A stretch of 14,546 nucleotides of DNA from Syntrophomonadaceae bacterium. GTDB taxonomy: Bacteria > Bacillota > Syntrophomonadia > Syntrophomonadales > Syntrophomonadaceae. The stretch lies in the NCBI GenBank assembly GCA_012522705.1, contig JAAYJY010000126.1, positions 1-14,546 on the forward strand. The letters run 5' to 3'. Shown in pieces: positions 7,462-13,719 of this stretch. Under the pieces are notes generated by a model, which did no database searches, was not told the DNA's origin, and saw only the letters and a list, made by a program, of their open reading frames with translations. The position numbers were made by a program, and so were the translations under genes. The number at the start of each line of letters is the position of its first letter. Within the stretch, counting starts at the first letter, position 1.

Positions 7462-8523
7462 CTAGATGACCGCCAGACCCTGGGCGCCGATCTCGGGCAG
7501 TCCGGTCGGTTCGAAAACCTCCACCCGGAACAGGCGTCCGTATCTCCCGATTTTGAAAACGCTGATCGAGCCCTGGTTGCCATTCAACGAGTAAAGATTG
7601 CGCCCATCCCGGCTGACCGCGGTGTCCAAGGGGGCACCGGTGCCAAACAGAGTGCTGAAAACCGTCTCTTTGACGAACAGAGTGCCGTCGTTGTTGATCC
7701 GATACCGGGTTATGGTCCCCCCATTGCCAGCATTGGCGGTATAGGCGAATCTCTCCCGCCGGGTGACCGCTACCCAACAGGTGGCCACCTGCCCATTTAT
7801 CACTGAGCCGCTGATCACATCCAGGTTGCCATTGGTATCAGCCGTGTAGGAGGATAGGGCATTGGGTCCAGCCTCAGCCACCAGTAAAAATCCTTTCCTC
7901 AGAAACACCTCCCCAAATGGAGACGCGCCGTTGGAAGGATTGGCAACCGGTCCGTTCAGGGTGCCATCGCCGTTGACCAGATAGACAGAAAGGATGTTGG
8001 TAGTTCGTTCAGAAACCACCAGCAAACGGCCGTTGGGGCTGAAGACAACGCAGGATGGCTGGGCATCAGGGGTACTGAGGGGAAAAGAGCCGATGAATGT
8101 CAAACTGCCATCATTGGCAATCCTAAAACCAGTTACGTTAGAATCGTTGCCGGCGTCACCTTCATTGGTCACAAAGAGAAGATCACGGTACTGGGCCAGG
8201 CTGTTAGGGGCGACACCTCCCGATGGTTCAACGTCCACCAGGCTGAGCCCCCCATAAGGTGAAATCCGAAAACTGCTGATGGAATCGCTGCCATTGTTGA
8301 CCGCAAACAGGTAGCGGGCACGCCGGGAGAGGATTACCGAGCCCTGTGATGTCAATGGGTCTACGATAGGTTCACCGGAACCTTCGCCGCCGGTGGAAAA
8401 AGAATTGATGAAACTAAGCCTTCCTTTGAATCCCCTGCGCAGAGCTACGATTTCATTGTTGTCAGCATCATTGGTCATGCTATATACAAAACCTTTGCAA
8501 TGCTTCTTGTGATTGCCATTCAT
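7462..8523 (-). CDS. Lactonase-type beta-propeller protein (6-phosphogluconolactonase-like fold)
   Basis: This 353-residue protein is made of repeated blades of the form SRRARYLFAVNNGSDSISSF, SPNGRLLVVSERTTNILSVY and SRDGRNLYSLNGNQGSISVF, each pairing an N-G-x-x-S-I/L turn with an aromatic strand. About seven blades fit the length. The pattern matches the lactonase/YVTN-like propeller family (PF10282), whose best-known member hydrolyses 6-phosphogluconolactone. Catalytic residues cannot be assigned, so enzymatic activity is not certain. No signal peptide is visible. The ATG at 8523 is set by GAGGAGGG about 6 bases upstream. It ends just before a strong terminator, and the half-size TauE gene is 147 bases upstream on the same strand. 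Confidence 0.78.
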   Translation of the reverse strand: MNGNHKKHCKGFVYSMTNDADNNEIVALRRGFKGRLSFINSFSTGGEGSGEPIVDPLTSQGSVILSRRARYLFAVNNGSDSISSFRISPYGGLSLVDVEPSGGVAPNSLAQYRDLLFVTNEGDAGNDSNVTGFRIANDGSLTFIGSFPLSTPDAQPSCVVFSPNGRLLVVSERTTNILSVYLVNGDGTLNGPVANPSNGASPFGEVFLRKGFLLVAEAGPNALSSYTADTNGNLDVISGSVINGQVATCWVAVTRRERFAYTANAGNGGTITRYRINNDGTLFVKETVFSTLFGTGAPLDTAVSRDGRNLYSLNGNQGSISVFKIGRYGRLFRVEVFEPTGLPEIGAQGLAVI

Positions 8524-8670
8524 AAAAAACCCTCCTCATGAAAAATGTAGAATCAGCTCGCACTACACAATATTCATGAGAGGAAGGAAATGGCACAGAC
8601 AGCTGGAATTAACATCGGAGATAATTGGGATTTCAGACTATGCCGTACGACCCAGAAGAGCCCGCTTTAA

Positions 8671-9033
8671 TTATTTGCCGGTCAGCATTTTTATTGATAC
8701 CAGCAGGAGAACCACCCCAAATATCTTTTGCAGCAGGTCATGGGGTAAGCCAACCGCTACCCTGGCTCCCAGATACCCCCCCGCCACAAAGCCAACGATT
8801 ATCAGGCCGGCGATCTTCAAGTCTACCAGCCCATTTGTATAGTAGGTCCAGGCCGCCAACAGACCGACCGGAGCCACCAGCAAGGCCAGAGTGGTTCCCT
8901 GGGCTTGGAGTTGGTTCATGCCAAACACCAGAACCAGGGCCGGCACGATAACTATGCCCCCGCCTATACCCACCAAACCGCTTATAATGCCCGCCACCAC
9001 GCCCAACACAATATAGGCCAAAACGGCTGACAC
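8671..9033 (-). CDS. Half-size TauE/SafE family membrane protein
   Basis: This is a very hydrophobic protein of about 120 residues. Its motif GVVAGIISGLVGIGGGIVIVPALVLV near the N-terminus is the hallmark of each half of TauE/SafE sulfite or organosulfonate exporters. Only one half is present, with about four membrane segments, whereas the usual protein has two halves in some 250 residues. Such single-repeat forms are known and presumably dimerise. The transported substrate is unknown. I choose the GTG at 9033: AAAGGCGGTGAT (9048-9037) is an almost perfect ribosome binding site directly upstream, and it lies inside the six codons that an ATG at 9051 would add. The ATG itself has no ribosome binding site. 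Confidence 0.75.
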   Translation of the reverse strand: MSAVLAYIVLGVVAGIISGLVGIGGGIVIVPALVLVFGMNQLQAQGTTLALLVAPVGLLAAWTYYTNGLVDLKIAGLIIVGFVAGGYLGARVAVGLPHDLLQKIFGVVLLLVSIKMLTGK

Positions 9034-9051
9034 CCAATCACCGCCTTTCAT

Positions 9052-9382
9052 TTCTATACAAACATCGATACCAGATAATAAAAAGTTAAGTCTAAAGTCA
9101 TATTGTTGCTAATATCATTAGTAGTCAAGGGGTATTTTCATGCAAGCAACCATCGCAGGCGGACGGACTCAATTCTGTTATCGGTGAATCAGTGACAAGG
9201 CCAATTCCAGTAATGGCGAAATTTCAATATGATAATCGCTTGTAAAGCAAAAACTATGCTCAGGAACACTCAGGGCCTAACACTGAAGGTCTTTCACTTA
9301 AGATCTATTCAAGGTACATAAATCGCGGATGTGTTTGGTGAGAGTAAGGAGAAGATATCAATAGTAAGAGGAGGTGCTGTTT
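9052..9382. other. Intergenic stretch with no recognised gene
   Basis: This 331-base gap separates the minus-strand TauE-like gene from the plus-strand vanX gene, so it should hold promoters in both directions. I see no convincing -10/-35 pair, no long ORF and no stable hairpin. The only clear element is the vanX ribosome binding site at its right end (GAGGAGGTG, ending at 9376). Confidence 0.5.
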
Positions 9383-10096
9383 ATGAAAAGGCTCCTGTTG
9401 ATGATGATGGGCCTGTTTTTCGCGGTCACCTTACTGGCCGGATGCGCCCAGCATGTCTATTCACCCGAAGAACCCTATCAATCCCGGTTGCCGGCAGGAT
9501 TTGTATATGTGGACCAGGTTATCCCGGGCGTGCAGTTGGATATCCGATACCATGGCGAAAACAATTTTGTGGGAACGCGGATAGACGGTTACCATGCGCC
9601 GGTCGGAATTCTGACCAATGAGGCGGCAACAGCCTTAAAAGCGGTAAACCAAGACCTGAACGGCCAAGGATACGGTCTGAAGGTATTTGATGCCTACCGT
9701 CCCCAGAAGGCGGTAGATCATTTTATAAGATGGTCATGGGATTTAAGTGATCAAAAAATGAAATCATTCTATTACCCCAACTTAGATAAAAGCGATTTGT
9801 TTGACCTTGGTTACCTGGCGAGGAGATCTGCTCATTCCCGGGGCAGCACGGTTGATGTGACAATTGTCAGCCTGGAGAGCGGGGAGGAACTCGATATGGG
9901 CACCCCCTTTGATTATTTGGACCCGCTTTCCGGTTGGGACGCCCAGTCCATCAACCCCGAACAAACCGCCAACCGCCTGTTACTTAAGAACATCATGCAA
10001 AGACATGGCTTTCAAGCCATCAGCAGGGAATGGTGGCATTATACTCTTATAAATGAGCCATATCCCAACCGGTATTTTGACTTCAATATAGAATAG
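9383..10096 (+). CDS. VanX-type D-alanyl-D-alanine dipeptidase, predicted lipoprotein (M15D)
   Basis: This zinc D,D-dipeptidase has 237 residues. All VanX landmarks are present. The substrate-binding Arg is Arg106 in DAYRP. Zinc ligands are His151 and Asp158 in SAHSRGSTVD. Glu216 and His219 lie in EWWHY; the glutamate is catalytic and the histidine is a ligand. Spacing equals that of VanX R71, H116, D123, E181 and H184. The N-terminus is a lipoprotein signal with lipobox LLAG-Cys21, so the enzyme should be anchored on the outer face of the membrane, unlike cytoplasmic VanX. It may therefore act on peptidoglycan-derived D-Ala-D-Ala as a nutrient or in wall turnover. The ATG at 9383 follows AAGAGGAGGTG by 6 bases. 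No vanH, vanA or vanRS is nearby. Its last 57 codons are duplicated downstream. Confidence 0.9.
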   Translation: MKRLLLMMMGLFFAVTLLAGCAQHVYSPEEPYQSRLPAGFVYVDQVIPGVQLDIRYHGENNFVGTRIDGYHAPVGILTNEAATALKAVNQDLNGQGYGLKVFDAYRPQKAVDHFIRWSWDLSDQKMKSFYYPNLDKSDLFDLGYLARRSAHSRGSTVDVTIVSLESGEELDMGTPFDYLDPLSGWDAQSINPEQTANRLLLKNIMQRHGFQAISREWWHYTLINEPYPNRYFDFNIE

Positions 10097-10617
10097 TCTC
10101 TCCCGGAGAGGTTAAACTCCCCTGCACGGACCAAGCCCCCCCAAGTAAAACCGGGATGAGAATCGCGGAATTCAATTCGCTGTGCCAGCCCCATCGGCGC
10201 CCATAATTACAATACGGTATGGTCGATGAGGTTTTACCCGACAACTTCCCAGAAACGGTACAGGCCCTAGTACCCATATATTGGATGAGATAATCCGAAT
10301 CATTCCCGTTCCGTGCGGGTTCACAGCTTTGTGTATAGAAAAAACAGGGAATTTCTCTTCACCTTTTGGTCTTTCCCGACATATTACGGAACCAAGGAGG
10401 TGAAAAAATGGTATTCGCAATAGTTGCGCCGCCTCTTGTCTCCAAAATCGAGCGAATCATTGACCTCGATCTGGAGGTCCTGAAATCGCTCGCCGAATTA
10501 GCGGAGGATATCAATGATCCGGTTTTACGCAATTTGATTGCCAATATGGTTGGAGAGGAGAACGGCAATGTGCGGTTCTTTACATTGCTGCTGTTACTTG
10601 CGAACGGTAACAATAAT
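9924..10617 (+). repeat. Direct repeat, copy 1 (694 bp)
   Basis: This segment covers the last third of vanX, the spacer, and nearly all of the 76-residue gene. It recurs at 12323-13016 with a constant offset of 2,399 bases. By hand count about 55 of 694 positions differ (about 92% identity), and two compensating single-base indels lie in the spacer. Both ends of the match are sharp. Confidence 0.9.
10097..10407 (+). other. Non-coding spacer between vanX and the half-ferritin gene, present in two copies
   Basis: No gene is seen in these 311 bases. A short perfect hairpin (CTCTC-CCG-GAGAG) follows the vanX stop at once, without a T run. The first 93 bases (10097-10189) differ from copy 2 at one position, while the next 199 bases differ at about 37. 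The last bases hold the very strong ribosome binding site AAGGAGGTG of the small gene. No riboswitch class was recognised. Confidence 0.6.
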
Positions 10618-10638
10618 ACCAACAAAGATCGCAGATAG
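10408..10638 (+). CDS. 76-residue ferritin-like half-domain protein, copy 1
   Basis: This is a small protein predicted to be two helices. The ATG at 10408 is fixed by ACCAAGGAGGTGAAAAA. I do not recognise a named family. Residues 21-56 align without gaps to each half of the two-repeat ferritin-like gene at 13087. The shared pattern is LR (40-41), VGEE (48-51), G53 and R56. At the expected diiron positions it has Asp21 for Glu, Glu51 conserved and Asn54 for His, so metal binding is probably lost or altered. The tail from residue 66 is Asn-rich and polar. Compared with its copy at 12807, seven of ten base changes are silent (three substitutions: P9T, S27L, N36D), which suggests both are under selection. 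It lies between vanX and the AT-rich secreted orphan. Confidence 0.75.
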   Translation: MVFAIVAPPLVSKIERIIDLDLEVLKSLAELAEDINDPVLRNLIANMVGEENGNVRFFTLLLLLANGNNNTNKDRR

Positions 10639-10698
10639 TAGGATGATAACGGATTTGAAGCAACTACAGTCTATAAATTATGTAGGAAGGAAATGAAC

Positions 10699-11631
10699 AT
10701 GAACAAGAAATTATTTACTCTAATCTTAATATGTTGCTTGACCCTGCTAATGCCATTGAGTGCCTATGCCATTAATTCTGATATAGATCAACAAAAGGCA
10801 GGTCAATTAATGACGCGGTATATGGAAGCATTGGCCTCGGGAGAAAAGGACTTACCTAGCATAGAATTGATAGAGGAGTCACAGAAATTGTATCAGAAGG
10901 CTATTGATGATGGCCAATACGGAGAACCTACAAAGAAGTGGTTGGAATTAACCGAGGCACAGTATGAGGCCGATATGCAAAAAATCAGGAAAGAAATAGA
11001 CGAAGCTGGCATAGAAACAGATGGCTCAAAGGCAATAGCAAATGTTTATCCAGGATATGATTATACCTGCTATGGTGCCGATTGTGGGAATCAAGGCAAG
11101 TCCGAATACTGTGATGATTATGAGGATGGAGGTAATTTTCGATGCGGTTGGGGTACGACTTCAGGTGGTTATGCTGACGCACTGTCAGAAAACTGTAGTA
11201 CTATTAACATTCATTCAGCGACAACTTGGGCTTGGATGGGTAAACAGATTAAAGTAAACGGGACAGGTGATGCACGAATATATTTTGATGGTAATTATGC
11301 ATATTATACCTTAGGAGGGTGTACTTATCCAACTTGGTGTAGTGTTAAAGTCAAAGCAATAGTATACAATGTTACTGATTCTCAGGAAGTGGCCAGCAAG
11401 ACTATTGCCTATCATTCTAATTTTGCCCCTATCCCGGGTATGGGTGACAATGATTTTAATGAAGCTATTGATTGTACTCTCTTAAATGGTAAAACCTATG
11501 TATTAAAGATGGAAGTTACTGCTTATATTTCGGCGGGGAGTGAAACATCGGCTGACATGTGCAGTGGGCTTAGTCCTGCTGCAGGTGGAGATGGTGTTAA
11601 CTATGGATATATGAAAGTGACTTGGAGATAG
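10699..11631 (+). CDS. Secreted protein of unknown function with Cys-rich C-terminal domain
   Basis: This 310-residue protein is not recognised. It starts with a clear signal peptide: MNKK, a hydrophobic core LFTLILICCLTLLMPL, then SAYA before the probable cleavage site. Mature residues up to about 110 are charged and helical. From about 115 the protein is rich in Tyr, Gly, Thr and Cys (for example YTCYGADCGNQG, YCDDYEDGGNFRCGWG), which suggests an extracellular beta-rich domain with disulfides. Of two ATGs, the second (10699) has the better spacing, 8 bases after AGGAAGG; the first (10693) is only 2 bases away. The codons are visibly more AT-rich than in the flanking genes, which suggests acquisition by transfer. 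A terminator follows. Confidence 0.75.
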   Translation: MNKKLFTLILICCLTLLMPLSAYAINSDIDQQKAGQLMTRYMEALASGEKDLPSIELIEESQKLYQKAIDDGQYGEPTKKWLELTEAQYEADMQKIRKEIDEAGIETDGSKAIANVYPGYDYTCYGADCGNQGKSEYCDDYEDGGNFRCGWGTTSGGYADALSENCSTINIHSATTWAWMGKQIKVNGTGDARIYFDGNYAYYTLGGCTYPTWCSVKVKAIVYNVTDSQEVASKTIAYHSNFAPIPGMGDNDFNEAIDCTLLNGKTYVLKMEVTAYISAGSETSADMCSGLSPAAGGDGVNYGYMKVTWR

Positions 11632-11662
11632 AATCCCAACTCACAAATAGTATATATAATGA

Positions 11663-11696
11663 GGAAATCCTCCTTTAAATGGAGGATTCCTTGTTA
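11663..11696 (+). terminator. Terminator of the secreted-protein gene
   Basis: The stem GGAAATCCTCC (11663-11673) pairs with GGAGGATTCC (11681-11690), with one bulged A and a 7-base loop. The T-rich tract TTGTTATTGT follows. It lies about 30 bases after the stop codon. Confidence 0.75.
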
Positions 11697-11701
11697 TTGT
11701 A

Positions 11702-11730
11702 TTGAAGTCTGGTATTTAGACCCATAATAT
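11702..11730 (+). promoter_or_regulatory. Candidate housekeeping promoter of the small membrane-protein gene
   Basis: The -35 box TTGAAG (11702-11707) and -10 box TAATAT (11725-11730) are separated by exactly 17 bases. A start of transcription near 11737 would leave a leader of about 15 bases with the ribosome binding site GTAGGAG before the ATG at 11752. It follows directly after a terminator, which makes a separate promoter likely. Confidence 0.6.
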
Positions 11731-11751
11731 TGGGGAGGGAGTAGGAGCATT

Positions 11752-12030
11752 ATGCATATTATCAGTAACCACGGATATGTTAATCTCGTTTTTATTGTGA
11801 TTATGATGGGCGCTATGATGGAAGTAATTTGGCGTTTATCCAAGCAGATGAAAAATACAGGAAAATGGAGCGTAGACTATGATAATTTTGCAGTAAACAT
11901 TGTGGTGAGTATGATAATCATGTGCGTTTTCACCCGTGCGTTACGTGATAGTCTTGAAGCATTAGCATTTGTTATTATCTGGTTACTATTGCCATGTTAT
12001 TTATTGTTGCGAAACCTAAAAAAATCGTAG
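11752..12030 (+). CDS. Small multi-pass membrane protein of unknown function
   Basis: This 92-residue protein has about three hydrophobic segments (residues 9-26, 45-61 and 67-86) and a basic loop, KQMKNTGK, after the first. The C-terminus is basic (RNLKKS). I do not recognise a family. The ATG at 11752 has TAGGAG a few bases upstream and its own candidate promoter. Base composition is AT-rich, like the secreted-protein gene before it and unlike the older flanking genes. Both lie between the two 694-bp direct repeats. Confidence 0.65.
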   Translation: MHIISNHGYVNLVFIVIMMGAMMEVIWRLSKQMKNTGKWSVDYDNFAVNIVVSMIIMCVFTRALRDSLEALAFVIIWLLLPCYLLLRNLKKS

Positions 12031-12108
12031 CAACGTAGCAATAGATGGTCCCTTTACCCTCCGGTGATCCAAGCTCCCCATATAGCATCAGCTATCCCTA
12101 TTAATTCA

Positions 12109-12267
12109 CTATCTCCATTTACACTCTCCAACCTCACTTACTGATTTTTTTAAAATTTGCTTATTATAATCGTTGTAAAAATCATCTTTTCGGATTATTT
12201 CAAATGGAATGCCGCCATAATCGACAGACTGGCGAATAACTACGTTGATTGCGATCGTCATGTTCAT
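12109..12267 (-). CDS. 52-residue small protein of unknown function, minus strand
   Basis: This short ORF reads MNMTIAINVVIRQSVDYGG onward and ends CKWR before TAG at 12109-12111. The ribosome binding site AGGAG (12279-12275) lies 7 bases before the ATG, an optimal spacing. The composition is protein-like: a hydrophobic N-terminal strand, then GGIPFEIIRKDDFYNDYNKQ. It is the only gene candidate in the 292 bases between the small membrane protein and the second repeat copy. A plus-strand frame through the same bases (from TTG 12157) has no ribosome binding site and is rejected. No family is recognised; it could be the start of a gene cut short. Confidence 0.5.
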   Translation of the reverse strand: MNMTIAINVVIRQSVDYGGIPFEIIRKDDFYNDYNKQILKKSVSEVGECKWR

Positions 12268-12322
12268 TCCACAACTCCTATAAAAGCTGCCCTGCTTGCC
12301 TTATTGATTCCGCATCGGAGTG

Positions 12323-12495
12323 CGCTTTCCGGTTGGGACGCCAAGTCGATCAGCCCGGAACAAACCGCCAACCGCCTGTTACTCAAGAACATCATGCAAA
12401 GACATGGCTTTCAAGCCATCAGCAGGGAATGGTGGCATTATACTCTTATAAATGAGCCATATCCCAACCGGTATTTTGACTTCAATATAGAGTAA
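12323..12495 (+). pseudogene. C-terminal fragment of a second vanX
   Basis: The frame matches the last 57 residues of the lipoprotein VanX upstream, including EWWHY with the catalytic Glu and one His ligand. It lacks the signal peptide, the binding Arg, and the zinc ligands in SAHSRGSTVD, so it cannot be active. Against copy 1 there are seven base changes: only two alter residues (Q to K and N to S), and the stop changed from TAG to TAA. The frame is open upstream to a TTG at 12157, but that extension is unrelated to VanX, lacks a ribosome binding site and overlaps the minus-strand small gene. Confidence 0.85.
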
Positions 12496-13016
12496 TCTCT
12501 CCCGGAGAGGTTAAACTCCCCTGCACGGACCAAGCCCCCCAAAGTAAAACCGGGATGAGAATCGCGGAATTCAATTCGCTGTGCCAGCATCGTCGGCACC
12601 CATAATTTCAATACGGTGTGGCCGATGAGGTTTACCCGACAACTCCCCCAGAAACGGTGCAAGCTCGATTACCCACATATTGGATAATATGATCCGAATA
12701 ATTGCTGTTCCTTGCGGGCTATCAGTTTTGTGTATAGAAAAAACAGGGAAATTCCTCTCACCCTTTGGTCTTTTTCCACATATAACGAAACCAAGGAGGT
12801 GAAAAAATGGTATTCGCAATAGTTGCGCCGACTCTTGTCTCCAAGATCGAGCGAATCATTGACCTCGATTTGGAGGTCCTGAAATTGCTCGCCGAATTAG
12901 CTGAGGATATCGATGATCCAGTTTTACGCAACCTGATTGCCAATATGGTTGGAGAGGAGAACGGCAACGTGCGGTTCTTTACATTGCTGCTGTTACTTGC
13001 GAACGGTAACAATAAT
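12323..13016 (+). repeat. Direct repeat, copy 2 (694 bp)
   Basis: This is the second copy of 9924-10617, in the same orientation. It carries a vanX fragment, the spacer, and the 77-residue half-ferritin gene up to codon 70. With copy 1 it brackets 1,705 bases (10618-12322) holding three unique genes. Homologous recombination between the copies would delete that stretch. Confidence 0.9.
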
Positions 13017-13040
13017 CTCACTGGGAACCGCCGGCTGTAG
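12807..13040 (+). CDS. 77-residue ferritin-like half-domain protein, copy 2
   Basis: This is a paralogue of the 76-residue protein at 10408, identical at 67 of the first 70 residues and with a different tail (LTGNRRL). The same strong ribosome binding site, CCAAGGAGGTGAAAAA, precedes the ATG. The aligned metal positions are again Asp21, Glu51 and Asn54, so the degenerate site is shared by both copies. The interrupted two-repeat ferritin-like gene follows after 46 bases on the same strand, so the two are probably co-transcribed and their products may interact. That interaction is an inference from adjacency and homology only. Confidence 0.75.
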   Translation: MVFAIVAPTLVSKIERIIDLDLEVLKLLAELAEDIDDPVLRNLIANMVGEENGNVRFFTLLLLLANGNNNLTGNRRL

Positions 13041-13086
13041 ATCTCTGTTTATGAGACATTAGAAATATAAAGGAGAGTGTATAAAT

Positions 13087-13551
13087 ATGGCTCAAGTTAT
13101 TTGCCAACAGGTAGAATGTGAGTGTCCGCAATGCGACAACTATCGTACCAGTCTGGAGGAGTCATTACAGGATGAGATATGTGATGCCGGTCTTTATGCT
13201 CAGATAGCCAACGAGGCACCGTCAGATATCCTGCGTGAGATTATAACCAGTATTGTCGGAGATGAATACGGTCATGCCCGGATGCAATCTGCACTTCTGG
13301 GTCTTTGTCCCCCGGCAACCTCCTGTCCCCCCGACTGCCCACCAGCTACTGGCGATTTTGAGGCCGATGTCAGGGGAGCGATTGCTGGAGAACTATCCGC
13401 AATCAGATGATATTAAGAACTGGCCAGATGTGCGCCGAACTCTGAAGTGCGGTTGTTATTGACCTCTATCTTGGGGGACGAATATGCCCACACCAGGATC
13501 TGGAACGCCATGCTCTTGGCTGGCTCCATCTGCACTTACCCTTGCGGATAA
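13087..13551 (+). pseudogene. Two-repeat ferritin-like (diiron-type) gene interrupted by two in-frame stops
   Basis: The frame starts at ATG 13087 after AAAGGAGAG and stops at TGA 13408-13410, giving 107 residues. After TAT comes TAA (13414-13416), then the same frame continues to TAA at 13549 with clearly homologous sequence; read through, it would be 154 codons. Repeat 1 has Glu30, Glu60 and His63 (GDEYGHAR). Repeat 2 has Glu102, Glu132 and His135 (GDEYAHTR). The repeats align without gaps over 35 positions, so the frame is intact and both stops look like point changes. Two helices per repeat would build a four-helix ferritin-like bundle with the Glu/Glu-X-X-His ligand set twice. The N-terminus has an extra CECPQC cluster. 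The 107-residue product may still be made. No restart site with a ribosome binding site was seen after the stops. Confidence 0.75.
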
Positions 13552-13632
13552 GCGACTGCCAAGCTATTTACTTGCTGATCAACACCACCGGACGCAATCA
13601 AGATAACAGTCTCAATATATTCTCACCGCTGC

Positions 13633-13656
13633 AGGGGACCCCGCCAGGGGTCCCTT
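13633..13656 (+). terminator. Probable terminator hairpin after the ferritin-like gene
   Basis: GGGACCCC (13635-13642) pairs perfectly with GGGGTCCC (13647-13654) around a 4-base loop. A G-T and an A-T pair extend the stem to 10 bp. Only a short TT follows, so termination efficiency is uncertain. Confidence 0.5.
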
Positions 13657-13719
13657 GCGTTATGAGTCTAGGCTTACTTTTTTACCATTAGGCCTAAACA
13701 GGTTGAGACTGGCTTAATA

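Noticed and set aside
8536..8578. Inverted repeat TCATGAA / TTCATGA around the start of the beta-propeller gene
   Set aside because: The arms are only 7 bases with a 29-base separation, partly made of the ribosome binding site. Chance is a sufficient explanation.
8590..8670. A 26-codon plus-strand ORF after AGGAAGGA, ending one base before the TauE-like stop
   Set aside because: It is very short, has no recognisable features, and sits between two minus-strand genes. The ribosome binding site alone is not enough.
10618..12322. An insertion sequence or integron-like element between the repeats
   Set aside because: No transposase, integrase, terminal inverted repeat or short target-site duplication is visible. 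The flanking repeats are gene segments and not element ends.
12157..12495. A 112-codon plus-strand ORF ending in VanX sequence, possibly a new fusion protein
   Set aside because: The TTG start has no ribosome binding site, the first 55 codons have no relation to VanX and run opposite a better-supported small gene, and only the last 57 codons are homologous. It is treated as a vanX fragment.
9383..13040. A glycopeptide-resistance (van) operon around vanX
   Set aside because: No vanH, ligase, or two-component regulator genes are present, and the enzyme is a predicted lipoprotein, so the resistance role does not fit.
13408..13410. TGA read as selenocysteine in the ferritin-like gene
   Set aside because: A TAA follows two codons later, no selenocysteine insertion hairpin was seen after the TGA, and the aligned residue in the first repeat is Leu, not Cys.
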